From Gnetum montanum (taxonomy: Eukaryota > Streptophyta > Gnetopsida > Gnetales > Gnetaceae), in the NCBI GenBank assembly GCA_015680685.1, contig MNCI01029140.1:189396-253395 (forward strand): a stretch of 64,000 bases of DNA, in the 5' to 3' direction. Under the pieces are notes generated by a model. That model did no database searches, was not told the DNA's origin, and saw only the letters and a program-made list of their open reading frames with translations. Shown here in pieces: positions 34,911 to 45,720 of this stretch. The stretch's first letter is position 1; every line of letters begins with the position of its first letter. The position numbers and the translations under genes were made by a program.

Positions 34911-35770
34911 GTGTTGATGGAATTAATTAGTAAATTTTTTCTTATCTTTCTGATGATATTCTTGTATATCATTCTAATGAGGATAAGCATGTACAAAATT
35001 TGAGAAAGGTGTTCTACAAATAGCATGATGCTCAGCTAGTGATAACTTTGAAGAAATGCCACTTCCTAAAAAGGAAAATTATGTGTTTTGATCATGTCAT
35101 CTTCAAAAACCAAGTGAAGATAGAGCCTAGTAAAATCAAGGCATTTAGATATTGGTCTTCACTAAAGAATGTTGAAGAGGTGAGATATTTTCTTAAGCTA
35201 GTTGGTTTTTATAGGATATCTATAGGACATTTTAATTCTATTGCATGGAAAATGTTTTATTATTTGAAGAAAAGTATAATTTTCATATGCAAAGATAAGA
35301 AAGAGAAATCATTCCAAGCCTTGAAGGAAAAAACTTATAGTGCTCTAGTGCTTACCATTCCAAACTTTACTAATCTTTTTGAAGTGAAGTTGGATGCAAG
35401 TGGACTTGTAGTTGATGGTCTTTTATCCCAAGAAGATAATCCAATTGTAGTTTTTCTCAAAGAAGCTTAATGAATCAAGGCAAAGGTATAGTGTCTATGA
35501 AAAAGAGTTATATGGTATACTTCAAGCTATTAAACATTGAAGGCATTACTTGTTAAGTAGTGAATTTTTTATTTTGACTAATCTCAAGGTATTATAATTA
35601 TTAAATTCAAAAAATAACTTGAGTGCCAAGCATATGAAATGAGTGGAGTAGCTTCAAGAATTTCATTTTATGCTGAAGCATAGAAGTGAGAAAATGAATG
35701 TGATAGTAGATGCTTTATCTAGGATTTATACTAGCTTAGTTATATATTTAATATATATACCTATAATTTA
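34911..35770 (+). pseudogene. RT C-terminal half and RNase H of chromovirus C
   Basis: Resumes the RT interrupted at 15669. The catalytic SDDILVYHSNEDKHV (usual YLDDIL) lies at about 34958-35000. The open piece 35039-35470 contains the thumb (IKAFRYWSSLKNVEEVRYFL, LVGFYR) and the RNase H start VKLDASGLVVDGLLSQEDNP. The RNase H continues in another frame to about 35740, with YSVYEKELYGILQAIKH and a VDALSR-like end (VIVDALSRI). Both RNase H acidic positions in these boxes are kept. There are few stops in this half compared with gag. Confidence 0.85.
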
Positions 35771-36199
35771 GTTGAGAGAATCTTGCAAAAATGGAGTTGA
35801 AGTTTAGTTCATCTATTATATTAGAAATTATCCAAGTTGCCATTTACCAAATTCTATGTATTTTATAATAATTTGGATCAAATGACTATGATTGCATGAT
35901 AAGAAGGATAAGTAATTCTATGTTTAGTACTAAATATTATGCTACAAAATATTTTGAATTCTCATGGATTATTTTTTCCATACATACTCTTGTACCCTTA
36001 AGAATTTTATTCCTTGTGCATTCTAATAATAATACAAACATAGAAGCCACAAATTGTTTAAAGCAAATATGCTAGTTTTATGGATGAAATATTATTTAGC
36101 ATTATCAATAAGCTCTCCCTTGAGTGTTATGAATGAAATATTAGTTAACATTGCCTCTAAATTCTCCCTAGAGCATTATGGACAAAATATTATTTACCA
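35771..36199. other. linker between RNase H and integrase of element C
   Basis: AT-rich, with several decayed near-repeats (ATGA.TGAAATATTA.TTA.CATT at about 36083, 36129 and 36178). No reading frame is recognised. Confidence 0.5.
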
Positions 36200-36416
36200 T
36201 TACTAATCTATATTTGGTAGTTGTCCTTTTGGCCAGAATGATCAATGATTCATGTGTACATGTGGAAGGACTTAAGGCCTTTACTTCTTTGTATGGGGAT
36301 GATGCTAATTTTGGTAAGATTTAGAAGGATCTCAATGCTCCATTAATGAGTAAAGTAGGTAGGTGGAGAAACTATCACCTATAGCATGAACTTCTCTTCA
36401 AGAATGGCAAGGTATG
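36200..36416 (+). pseudogene. integrase zinc-binding region of chromovirus C, N-terminal part
   Basis: A region with LYGDDANFGKI then LLFKNGKVCV, matching the ...Y.DD..F..I....L.. ..G.LCVP pattern that precedes the integrase of plant chromoviruses. It stops where block H begins. Confidence 0.7.
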
Positions 36417-39325
36417 TGTCACAATCTAGAAATTTTTGTAGGTTAAATTATTTAATTTAATGTATGTGATTAATTATTTAATACTATTAGATGTGTTTCA
36501 ATAACTTAGCTCTAATTTTCTTGATTAAATCTTAGGTTTGGATTACCATTATCATTGTTATCATTATTGTTGTTGTTGCTTTTCTTGTTAGTTTCTTACA
36601 TAAGTAAACACAATCTACTTACTAGAGTATTTGTATTTGTTAAAGTTTTATATCCTTTATTTTACTACTGTTTGAGCTTAGTCATAGATCTTCTAAATAT
36701 TTTATGATTAAATATTAAAATCTAATTATCTTAGGGAGTTTTTCTTTTGTTAGTTATCATGAAATTACAGGTATTTTGATATGCATATTTTATTCGTTTA
36801 CATATTCAGTTTTGAATATTTAATCTTTATTATGCATAATTAATCATGAATATATTTATTTTATTATGCATATGTAATTATATAATACTTTGTTCATGGA
36901 GAAATTTTGAATCAAAACCCTACCAAAACATGTCCCTGATTACATTTTGTCATCAAATTAGTATTTGGAGCTTATTCTTAATTATAATAAAATATTTCAT
37001 AAATTAGTTTTATTAAGGAAGTACCTTAGGATGACATTCTACCTAAAATCTAACCTTACCAATGTGTTTGGAATGTTCAAAATCATTACTTTTGACTCTT
37101 GGTTCCCTAGAATTGTAGTTACGGTTCTCAAGATATCACATTTTATAGTTTGTCAAAATACTGTTAAAGTGTCACCATTTGAACTCGGCAACCATGAAAT
37201 GTGAAACTTAGACAATATTTCAATGTATGATTAGGTAGAGCATTTGATAAGGATTTCATAAGTACAAACATAATTTGATTCTGAATCTTGATATGCATGT
37301 TATGTGTTTGAGTGTGAAGGTATTACTAAACAGAGAAAATGAGGAAAAGAAATTATGAAAAGAGTTTATAATAAAAAGAAAATTAAAAATTAAATTAAGT
37401 TTAAAAATTAAAATTCAAGGCATTGAAAAGCACATTTACATGCATAATGCATAAGAAAAGTATATATATATATTATATGTTATGCATATTACTTGTTTAC
37501 GCACTACATCTTGATTTTTCTTCTATTGCCTCTTCTACCACTTATTTTCTACCATCTATTTTTGCCGTTGGTTTTTGCTACCATTAGGTTTTGGAAAAAC
37601 CATGTTCTAACATGTTTTTGTAAGAGACGTTTTCTACCCTTTCTTCTCCATTTAAAGTTAATTTTAGTTTGGTTTCTTTAGTTCTTCCACTTATACGGTC
37701 TTAGATATATCTCATCATAGTTTTTTGAAGGGTTTCAAGTATGATAGGTTAAGTGAAAAAAAATAAATTGAGAGTGTTAGGTAGACAAGGAAGATCTAAG
37801 AAAATTCTAGAAGCTTTGCCAACATAAGTAAGTTATTTTTCTTTCCTATCATGTTGCTTCCCTACATTATTGTGGATCTTCTATTCATCCTCTCTTCTTC
37901 CTATTTCCTATTAGTCTTCTTTGATTTTAACTATTATGTTAAGATTTTGCTGGATTTTTTTTATTTTGCGTTAATTTTTATATTTTAATTCTATCTAAAT
38001 CATTTTCTATCTTTTAGTGAATATTTAGAATTTTGAAAACTTTATCCAACTCGATTCTTGAATATTTTATGATTATTTTTGATCAACTTTTGATATGAAC
38101 ATGATTTTGTGAATTCTTGGCTATCTATCATGGATTTTTCCCTATTTTGAACATTATATAATTAAAAATATAATTCAATGATAGTAGTGAGGTTATTCTA
38201 AAACCTGTCAATGTGTCCCTTTGGAAATGAGAATAACCAAGACCTAGCCTTTAAAGATGATTTGTTAAAATATACACTCTTTGGATTTTTGTTAGATAAT
38301 TTGTGATATATTTAAACATTAAATAATTAAAATGATAATCTGATGATAGTAGTGAGGTGATTCCAAAATCTATTAGTATATTCTTTTAGTGGTGAGAACA
38401 ACCAAGACCTAGCCTTTGGAAATGCCTCAATAAAATATACATTCTTTGGATTTTTTATTTTCTTTTAGATTTTTGGATTCCCTTCAAACATTTTAGAAAA
38501 TTTGTGGCATTCTTGCAGTTTGAAACATTTTTGAATATTTTATTGGCAACCTTTATCTAGCCCATATCTTGAGACCTTTTATTTGAGGGGTTTTGACTCC
38601 TCCATTTCAATGCAAAGAGCCTAGAATAGATAAGGAATCATTGAAACATGAACATGAGATGAAAAGTGGATCAATTTTGTACAACATGAACTTTCTAAAC
38701 TTGAAAAATAATTTCAATATATTTTGTATTTTTTTAAAATGGAAACCTTGTACACTATTTGGATATGTGACCCATGTACCTATTTTTGTGAATAAATAAT
38801 AAAATATGATAGATATAAATTTTTCATTTCTGCCACTAGGACCATGAGATTACAAGATTCATTTTTCATTTTGACGTGTACTTTATGTTTGGGAAATTTT
38901 CATATTATTTATTATATAGTAATATTTTATTTAACTATTATTTTTAATTGTATTATTTAGTTTGGTAAAATTCAAATGTAAATATCTTTATTTTTAGATA
39001 TTCAATTAAGGTGAAACAAGTGCATTGGAATCATTGTTTTGCTTACTATTTATGATATAACTGGTGAAATTTTTAGACATCTAAATTTTTTTGGTTGCAT
39101 AAATAACTAATTTTCTTTAAATATATTTTATTTAATTATGTGTAAGATTATTATGAAATTTTTTTGCATTATATTGTTCTATTATATTTATGCTTCTAAC
39201 TAATAATTTTTATCTATTTTATAGCTACATTTTGAATTCGTAAATCAAATTTAAATCCAAGGGGTTTTTTAGCATCTCTATTAGTTATTTATAGGATCTT
39301 ATAGATAATTAATAAGGATGCTAGG
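36417..39325. mobile_element. H: 2.9 kb non-coding insertion in the integrase of C, perhaps a solo LTR
   Basis: Integrase similarity breaks at 36416 and resumes just after 39330. The left edge TGTCACAATCTAGAAATTTT resembles plant LTRs that begin TGTCAC. The five bases before it are GTATG; at the right edge GTATA lies at 39326-39330, a candidate duplication with one mismatch. Inside there is no coding pattern, one 165-bp tandem duplication and a TA microsatellite near 37459-37475. The right end does not show a clear CA, so the exact boundary is uncertain. A solo LTR fits best; a non-autonomous element of another kind is possible. Confidence 0.55.
38155..38484. repeat. two-copy 165-bp direct repeat inside H
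   Basis: GATAGTAGTGAGGT starts at 38180 and 38345. The units share AACCAAGACCTAGCCTTT and ATACA.TCTTTGGATTTTT with about 10-15% difference by eye. Confidence 0.85.
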
Positions 39326-39600
39326 GTATATGTATCAAATTATGATTTTAGATAAAAAATTTAACTTGAGAAGCATACTTGTAATATGGCTAGATATATG
39401 TGTAAGACAAAAACCTATGAGCTTGTTACAACATGTTGCTTCTAGGCACGTATGTGAAATGAGATAAATAAATTTTTGAGGAAGTACCTTGTTTGCCAGA
39501 AATTCAAAAGAGGAAAAGGTATTTATGGTTCGTATTTAATCTTTTCCATTCAAAATGCTCCTTGGGAAAGTATTTCTATGGATTGATGGTTCCTTTGGAT
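39326..39600 (+). pseudogene. integrase of chromovirus C, resumed
   Basis: Continues the integrase after H: KTYELVTTCCF, one stop where Trp is expected, ARM, then NEINKFLRKYLVCQKFKRG and NAPWESISMD. The pattern matches the YYWPRM....F...C..CQ.. zinc-finger end and the core start PW.DISMDF. It ends at the junction with reverse element D near 39600-39641, so the catalytic core is absent. Confidence 0.78.
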
Positions 39601-39641
39601 AGAGAACAATAAGGTAGTCTCACTACCTAGCCAACTGATGG

Positions 39642-39911
39642 TCCTTGAGTCCTCATTTAAGTGGCTCATGGTTGCACAGTAGATAGATGGTTTTCCACCA
39701 CCTGTAGAGACTTGTTGTTGCTACAAATTCTACTCTATAAGATTTCTTAGTTGTTTTGCAACTATTAGCATCTTAGTCCTTGAGTCCTCATTTAAGTGGC
39801 TCATGGTTGCACAGTAGATAGATGGTTTTCCACCACCTGTAGAGACTTGTTGTTGCTACAAATTCTACTCTATAAGATTTCTTAGTTGTTTTGCAACTAT
39901 TAGCATCTTAG
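39642..39911. repeat. perfect 135-bp tandem duplication
   Basis: Positions 39642-39776 and 39777-39911 are identical by eye over all 135 bases (both start TCCTTGAGTCC and end AGCATCTTAG). It lies within decayed ORF E copy E4, so the duplication is far younger than its host sequence, unless it is an assembly error. Confidence 0.92.
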
Positions 39912-40880
39912 GTGTAGTCTCTAGGGCTATGGATGGTGGTAGTAGTGGCTTCTCTTCTTCTTACAACTTAGCTGCTACCTTGTTTCTTATCATCTCTTGC
40001 AAAAATGTAACAAGATCATGGTAGACCATGTCATTATATTTGTGAGATATTCCTCTCGTTTTTCACAACTTCTAGATGAGACATGGAAATGTGAGTGTCT
40101 TTCTTTCCTCATTTTCCTTAAAGTGTTTCTTATTCTCTAGGAAAATAAGTTGGGAAAGGTTAACTAGGAACTTCCAACTTAGAGTAGTACATGCTTGAGC
40201 AGAGATAGCTATAACTTTATTGGGCCACACTATTGTGTTTAGGAAATAAGCTACAATTTTAAAGTATGCTCTCTATGCCTTTGTGAGAGATTTGTACTCA
40301 TTGCAATCTACCCCATGGCATCACTGAACCTAGTCTTTCTTAGCTTTTGGGTACACATGTGTGGAAATATCAGTAAGTGTGATCCTAGTGTCTGGTAAAC
40401 CAAGGCCCTCTGCAAATGGCCTCAATTGTTCTTGATTTTTACTAATGTGTCCCCTTGTCTATTGTTCCAAAACAAGTAAGTCTTCCTTAATTACCATTCT
40501 CCACTATTACAGAGAATGGGCCACATGGGACATCCCTATAGTTGCATGCGAACCTCCTCTCTGCTACTAGTTCCAAGAAGGATGCACAATTCCACTCTTG
40601 AAAAATAGAACTTTGGATCTCCTTCATCTAATCTTTTCCAAAGCCTTTGTGAGAATGACCTTTTGGCTAGGTCTTGGCCTAGGAATCTCATCTTGCTAGA
40701 CTAGCCAGTTTATGTGATGGGAATTTGTTTAATAGATTCCATCTCAAGTTCCTCCTAAAGGGGTTCTGTGACATGAGTTGTCTTTGCTACTTATTCCTAG
40801 GGTTTCTATGGTTGATGCTGCTAGCTCCTTCCTCCTCTTGGTCACTTCTCCCTAGGTTATAGAGTTCCTCCTACTTGTGG
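39912..40880 (-). pseudogene. ORF E, copy E4 (in D), N-terminal half
   Basis: The minus-strand relative of the first part of E1-E3 and E5, starting near 40870 and running to the 135-bp duplication. It covers the N-terminal domain and the start of the linker; the coiled-coil and C-terminal parts are missing. Many stops. The assignment rests on position after the spacer and on nucleotide similarity with E2 and E5, such as the lysine/leucine-rich and KGKPHFHVS-like segments near 40080. Confidence 0.6.
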
Positions 40881-40889
40881 TCCTTATTT

Positions 40890-42720
40890 TGGTGTCATAT
40901 GTGATGACAAACATAACCCCTAATTAGCTTTTTACTTTATAACCCTTAGTTATTTTGACACATTTTTTATTAGATCAAGTTGTTCTTAATTATGGGGTGT
41001 TGAAAGTTTGATCATTGAATGCTTATTTTTGATCTTAGCTAGGTGTATTATTTTATTAATTAGCTATTAGAGGTTGTTTGTTAAGTTTAACCCTTCATGA
41101 TAAGTAATTTAATATTATTGTAATGGTAAATATTGGGGAGTTAGAAAAATTTCAAAAACATTATACCAAAAACCAAACAATTGTATCCCCCACGACATAG
41201 AGCTTATCTATAGTATCACAAGGATTGAAAAATGAAGGAAAATGGAGTAGAAGTTTGAAATTTATGGCATTGGAAAGGTTCTTAAGCTTTGAAAAATGGC
41301 TAAAAATCCTCTTTCTTTATAGAAAAATGATCCAAAATGAGCTAAGTGTTGAATGTATTTATAGTATTTTTGCAATGCATTAATTGGGATATGTAGATGG
41401 GGCTACATTGAATCTAGCTACATTGACAGAGATTTGTTGACATAGTTATTCTTAGTAATTTTTCACTTAGGAAAATAGAGGAACTTTGGATGAGTTTTGG
41501 GATGAAGAAAGAGCCCAAGGAAAGCTAGAAAGACATAGAATAATGACAATACATAGAAGAGGGTTAGCTTGGCTTAGGAGAAGTGGTTATAGTGGATTTT
41601 GGATGAAGTTATGATGATAATATGTATTCAAATTGAATGTTTGATTGCTATTGGAATGAGATATTAAAAAAGTGACACAATGTAGGAAATTTAACTGAAA
41701 CCAAACCAAAGGAATGCAAGTGGGTCCTTTCCAAAGTAGACATAAGCCTTATGTGTCCTTACATATCTTCATCTTAAGGAGTATGTTGGCCCCAAGGATG
41801 ATGAGTGTTGGAATAGAGTTAAATTCCACACCTATCAACAAGTGTTTAAGGATTATATGATCTAGAAATAAATCAAAAATTTTCCCATGGCATGAGGTAA
41901 TGAGCTAGTGAACCATGAATGAAGTAATGGTTTAGAGAGAGGGAACATGGAAGATATCATCAACATTTTAGTTACATAAGATTCTTAGTGTAATTTATGG
42001 TCAAGATGATCTGATCCCAATTCATTCCAAGTTAAGACCAAGTCCATTCATCATGTAGTGGTCTTGCATTAACATGTTCTTCCTTTTACATTGATCAAAG
42101 ATCTAGGATAACCCAAGGACAACCATCACTCTAAGAAAAGAAGAAAAGAAAAGAAGTAAAGAGAGCCTTAGTGAAAGGGATGCCTTTAGGCATGGGTAAC
42201 ATGTCATTCTAGCCCCATAACTAGTACTTTTATTCCATTATTTAGTCTAAATCAAATTTTGTTAAGGTCACACCTTGTTTCATTTCCACTTGATCCTATC
42301 CTAATTCAATTGGTTTCATGACCATTGATTACTTATTAATTTTCAATGTAAAAGAATGCTCACTTCTATGATACTATTGTCACATGGAATAGATGGAATG
42401 GGTGGATGTCATAATCTCACTTGCTGCTACCACAAGAAATTGAAAAAGTTAGTAGATGGTATAATGCAAAGATAGTAATTGATCATTTTTCTTAATTGAT
42501 CATGGTAGTGATAGCATTCCAGATTAGTAGTGGTAATAATAAAATTGAAGAAGTTCCATAAAATAAGAGAAATGTTAATAAAATAAAAAGGAAAAGAAAA
42601 TAAAAATAAAAATATATAAACTAATTAATAAAATATTTAAGAAAATGGAAAACATATGAAGAACATTGAAAAAACGGATAGATAGTTGGTTAGCCATATC
42701 AAGTTATCAGTATGGAGGGC
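40890..42720 (-). other. pol-to-ORF E spacer of D with U3-like/TATA block
   Basis: Homologous to the A2/A3 spacer (AAAGGATGCC..AGGCATGGGTAAC landmark near 42180). On the minus strand at 41440-41351 it reads GTCAATGTAGC repeats and CCCATCTACAT, then AAAAATACTATAAATACATTC, which closely copies the TATA region of LTR L6 (TCTATAAATACATGCTCACTC). No coding sequence. Confidence 0.6.
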
Positions 42721-42779
42721 CATCTCTCCCCCATGACTAAGTTGAGAGGAGGAGATCCAAAAAAGAGAGCATGCTTATT

Positions 42780-43985
42780 TTTACTTTGAGGTGTTAGCAT
42801 TTTTGGTTACTCTAAGTTCTAGGAATGGCTTCACCTATTGGATGTTGACTAATAGATATTTCATTGGGATTGATGAGTGATAAATGGTCATGACACCAAA
42901 AGGAAACGTTGTATAAATGATATAAGGTCCTTTCCATAGTATTTGAAACTTAGTACATTGTGGTACATGTATGGGATTCTAATAAAGGATCTTATCCCTA
43001 GGTTGGAATTTAGATTTATGAAATTATTTGGCATGTGCTTTGTGTACCTGATTCATTAACAAAGCTACTTGTTGGTTCTTATCTAGTACATTTAGTATTA
43101 TTAGGTGTTTTCTCTATGCTAGAGTGAGGTTAAGGTCAAGCTTGTAGGTGGTTGAAAGTCTATAGAGCTCAACTTGGATTGGAACTATTGGTAGTTTCCC
43201 ATACATCAACTCATAAGAAGAGTAATCTATAGGAAGTTTCTAGGTTGATCAACAAGCCCAAAGAGCATCATTTATTTTCATACTCTAATCCTTCCGATAT
43301 TGACTAATGGTTCTTATTAGGATCTTGGCTATCTCCTTATTAGTAACTTCACCTTGACCATTAGCTTAAGGATGATAAGGGTTTGTCATTTTATGTTACA
43401 CCCCTAAGCATTACATTAATTTTTGAAAAGTGTTTCTTGTGAAATTGGTCTCACTATCAGAAATAAGTACCCATAGCATACCAAACATATTTACCACATT
43501 TTGTTTAACAAACTGTGCTATAATGGAAGATGAATAGTCAACAATGGCTACAGCTTCAACCCATTTTGTGTAGTAGTTAATAGCTACAATGATTTATGTC
43601 TTCCCATTAGACATGTGTGATGGATCCTATAAATTCAACACCCTCAAGTTTAAAGGGCTATAGTGGTTGGATCCACTACTAAGGTGCTTACATTTTGACC
43701 ATCATTTCTCCATCTTATTTGTAACGCTTTCACGAACAAAAAAATGGTGGACATCCCTAATAATTGTTGGTCAAAAGTACCCTTCCATGAGCATCTTTAC
43801 AACAATTATCCTACCTACATAATGGTCCTTGTAAGGACCTTCGTGAGCATCTTAGAGGATCAAAATTTGATAAGCATCAAGCATATACCATCACACCAAG
43901 CTGTTAATACAAACCTTGTAAAGACTACCTTGGATTTCCATGTAGTGTTTGGCTTGGTGAAGAAAATAATATTTCTTCTTTTGCC
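42780..43985 (-). pseudogene. integrase of D (Athila-like)
   Basis: The minus strand encodes the integrase from just before its zinc finger to its C-terminus, in the same order as 50300-51520 of A4: the core with the IVAINYYTKWVEA-like start near 43560-43590, the NGQGEVTN-like catalytic Glu region near 43360-43380, and the C-terminal PYELVYGKLPI-like block near 43200. Stops are frequent. The reading is cut at 43985. Confidence 0.72.
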
Positions 43986-44399
43986 CAAGGCACGACGGTA
44001 CGGGGAACATAGGTCATGCTTGTGAATCACCTAGAATTGGCCCTCCTCCACTGTTGGCAACAGGTCTGATGAAGAACAACGTGTATCGTGTGTAAATCGA
44101 AATGAGTCATGGGTTAAGGTGCAGGTCGTCATCAGTAGTGCTGAAAACAACAAGACTTGAAGCATAGCATGGATGTTGGCCATTTCCATAGCATGCATAA
44201 TGTAGGAATTTTTTTGCTGCTTATGTGCCTTCACTTGTTCCACGGGGTGTCGTATTTATATAAATACAAATAAGAAAGCATGACATGGGATCTTATGAAA
44301 CTTCTTCTTAAAGTGCGATGTTTAACACATCGAACTTAAAATGTGGATGGACACATCAAGCATACTTGAGAAAGCCTGCATAAAAATCACTAACCCATT
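43986..44399 (-). pseudogene. nepenthesin-type aspartyl protease, 5' end with promoter (copy AP3)
   Basis: Minus-strand frame from the ATG near 44243: MEQVKAHKQQKNSYIMHAME, the signal-peptide-like MANIHAMLQVLLFSALL, then DSFRFTHD, CSSSDLLPTVEEGQF, one stop, and VIHKHDLCSPYRRA, the propeptide signature of plant nepenthesin-like proteases. It ends at the junction with D. Upstream, TATATAAATAC near 44255-44265 and sequence to 44399 match the AP2 promoter. LTR L4 interrupts it at 44400, where AP2 continues (ATTTGTCACC). Confidence 0.75.
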
Positions 44400-45264
44400 T
44401 GATGAGAGCAATTACTCTTGCAATTATTTTAATTATTAGATTTTATTTTACTTATTAGAGTGGTTACTTTAATTATTAGAGTATTTTCTCCCAAGTTTAT
44501 AAATACAGTGTGCCTACGTGCACAATTGGAAGAAAGCCTTTTAGCATTCAAGTAGCGAAACTCTTGTAGTTTGTTTGAAAGTTAGCAAAACTCTTGTAGT
44601 TTGTTTGAAAGTTGAAGTATTTTCCAAGTGCCCATAGTAGGAGGCCTAAGTGTGGATGGATCTTTATTCAAGCATTAATGTACCTAAGCACACCATTGTG
44701 TTGGAAATAAATATGAGCTCTTTGATTCATACTTGTAGCACTTGAGATTTGTTTTCTTATGCATTTCTTTTATTTCATGCACTTTACATTTATGCTATTA
44801 TCACAACAATTCATTTTGATCAATTAAGCAAATCATTAAATTACACAAGCATGACCACTTTGAGCATGTATGTAATGCTTGGTAACCTAGTAATGATTAG
44901 TGTTTGGTAATCCCAGCAGTGTTGCACTGGTTCAGGATGTGTATGACAAGTGGGAATGGATGCTGGTGTTAGGATTAGTTAGAACTTAGTTAATGAGTAG
45001 TTAAGTTAAATTAGTCACTTAGTTACCTCTCTCCTTCCCTACTAGCCCAGGACATAAAAACATAAAAACTATAAAAATCATATGCCTCAAACTTACTTAA
45101 CGATACAATCATGACATAGAGGTAAGCTTGGGAAGATAATAATCAACCAACTCATCCTTATTCCACAAGGGTGCATAAGCACTTAGTCCTTGGAATTTGA
45201 TCAGATCATGCGTGAAACACCTATATTCACATGGTTGAGCTAGGGGGTACCTCGCCATTCATCA
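44400..45264 (+). repeat. LTR L4 (5' LTR of A4; TTATTAGAGTGGTTACT-type U3)
   Basis: 865 bp, TGATGAG...TTCATCA. The U3 carries ATTACTCT/AGAGTGGTTACT/AATTATTAGA repeats (44408-44490) instead of TTGATGGG or GATATCG motifs. TATA 44498-44505, AATAAA 44706-44711. A 30-bp duplication (AGCRAAACTCTTGTAG...) lies at 44554-44613. The R-U5 part matches L2, L3 and L7. Confidence 0.9.
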
Positions 45265-45265
45265 T

Positions 45266-45283
45266 TGGCACCATTGCCGAGGA
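45266..45283 (+). promoter_or_regulatory. primer-binding site, tRNA-Asp
   Basis: TGGCACCATTGCCGAGGA, three G-to-A changes from TGGCGCCGTTGCCGGGGA, each where the minus-strand C was in a CpG or next to G. Located one base after L4. Confidence 0.85.
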
Positions 45284-45720
45284 CTTAGTTGTTTGTGCGC
45301 TAACTAGAACATATGAAATCATTCACATCATTCAAATGAATCCTTAGGATTGGTTGAGAAAATAATAAACAAGAATACATTGCACGCTCAATAGACAAGT
45401 ATGTCTCCTTCTTCGTATGAAAGCACCTCACCACCTAGGTCTGAAATAGGAAATAGTTGGCAGTGTAATACACATGATGTTGATCTTCCAGTCCCTCAAC
45501 AGGTTCAAGTAGTATATATTCATCCCAATGAGTATATACCAGACTTCACCTTGATCCTCCATTAAGATGAACAATTGCATTGGTGAGACTTAAAAGGTAA
45601 CATAGTGTTACCTCTCAATTGTTTAGTCCAGAGCATGCTTCTTCATGCTCTCACACGAATTGGCATGCTGCACTTACACACATAATACGTTGTGTAAGAC
45701 CATGACTCAAGAGAATACAA
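45284..45720 (+). other. 5' leader of A4
   Basis: Untranslated leader. An ATGTCTCCTTC at about 45401 opens a short Ser/Pro-rich reading that may be the original gag start; stops soon follow. Its middle part matches the A2 leader at 16660-16731. Confidence 0.55.

Larger units (their letters stand above)
13427..39600 (+). mobile_element. element C: chromovirus (Ty3/gypsy), split by insertions A2 and H
   Basis: Gag at 13427-14530, protease and N-terminal RT at 14531-15669, remaining RT and RNase H at 34911-35770, integrase zinc-binding part at 36200-36416 and integrase core start at 39326-39600. Removing A2 (15670-34910) rejoins the RT at its expected place, with a GTGTT duplication. Removing H (36417-39325) rejoins the integrase. 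The 3' end is lost where the reverse element D begins near 39640. The SISMD and LVCQKFKRG blocks resemble plant chromoviruses. Confidence 0.8.
39641..43985 (-). mobile_element. D: reverse-strand Athila-like fragment
   Basis: Minus strand, right to left: integrase (43985-42800), spacer (about 42720-40890) and the N-terminal half of ORF E (E4). Both ends are cut, on the left against element C and on the right against the aspartyl-protease fragment AP3 in the integrase N-terminal region (LKKKQ.F-like box near 43965). Confidence 0.78.

Noticed and set aside
37459-37475. TA repeat as regulatory site
   Set aside because: Short microsatellite inside block H with no supporting context.
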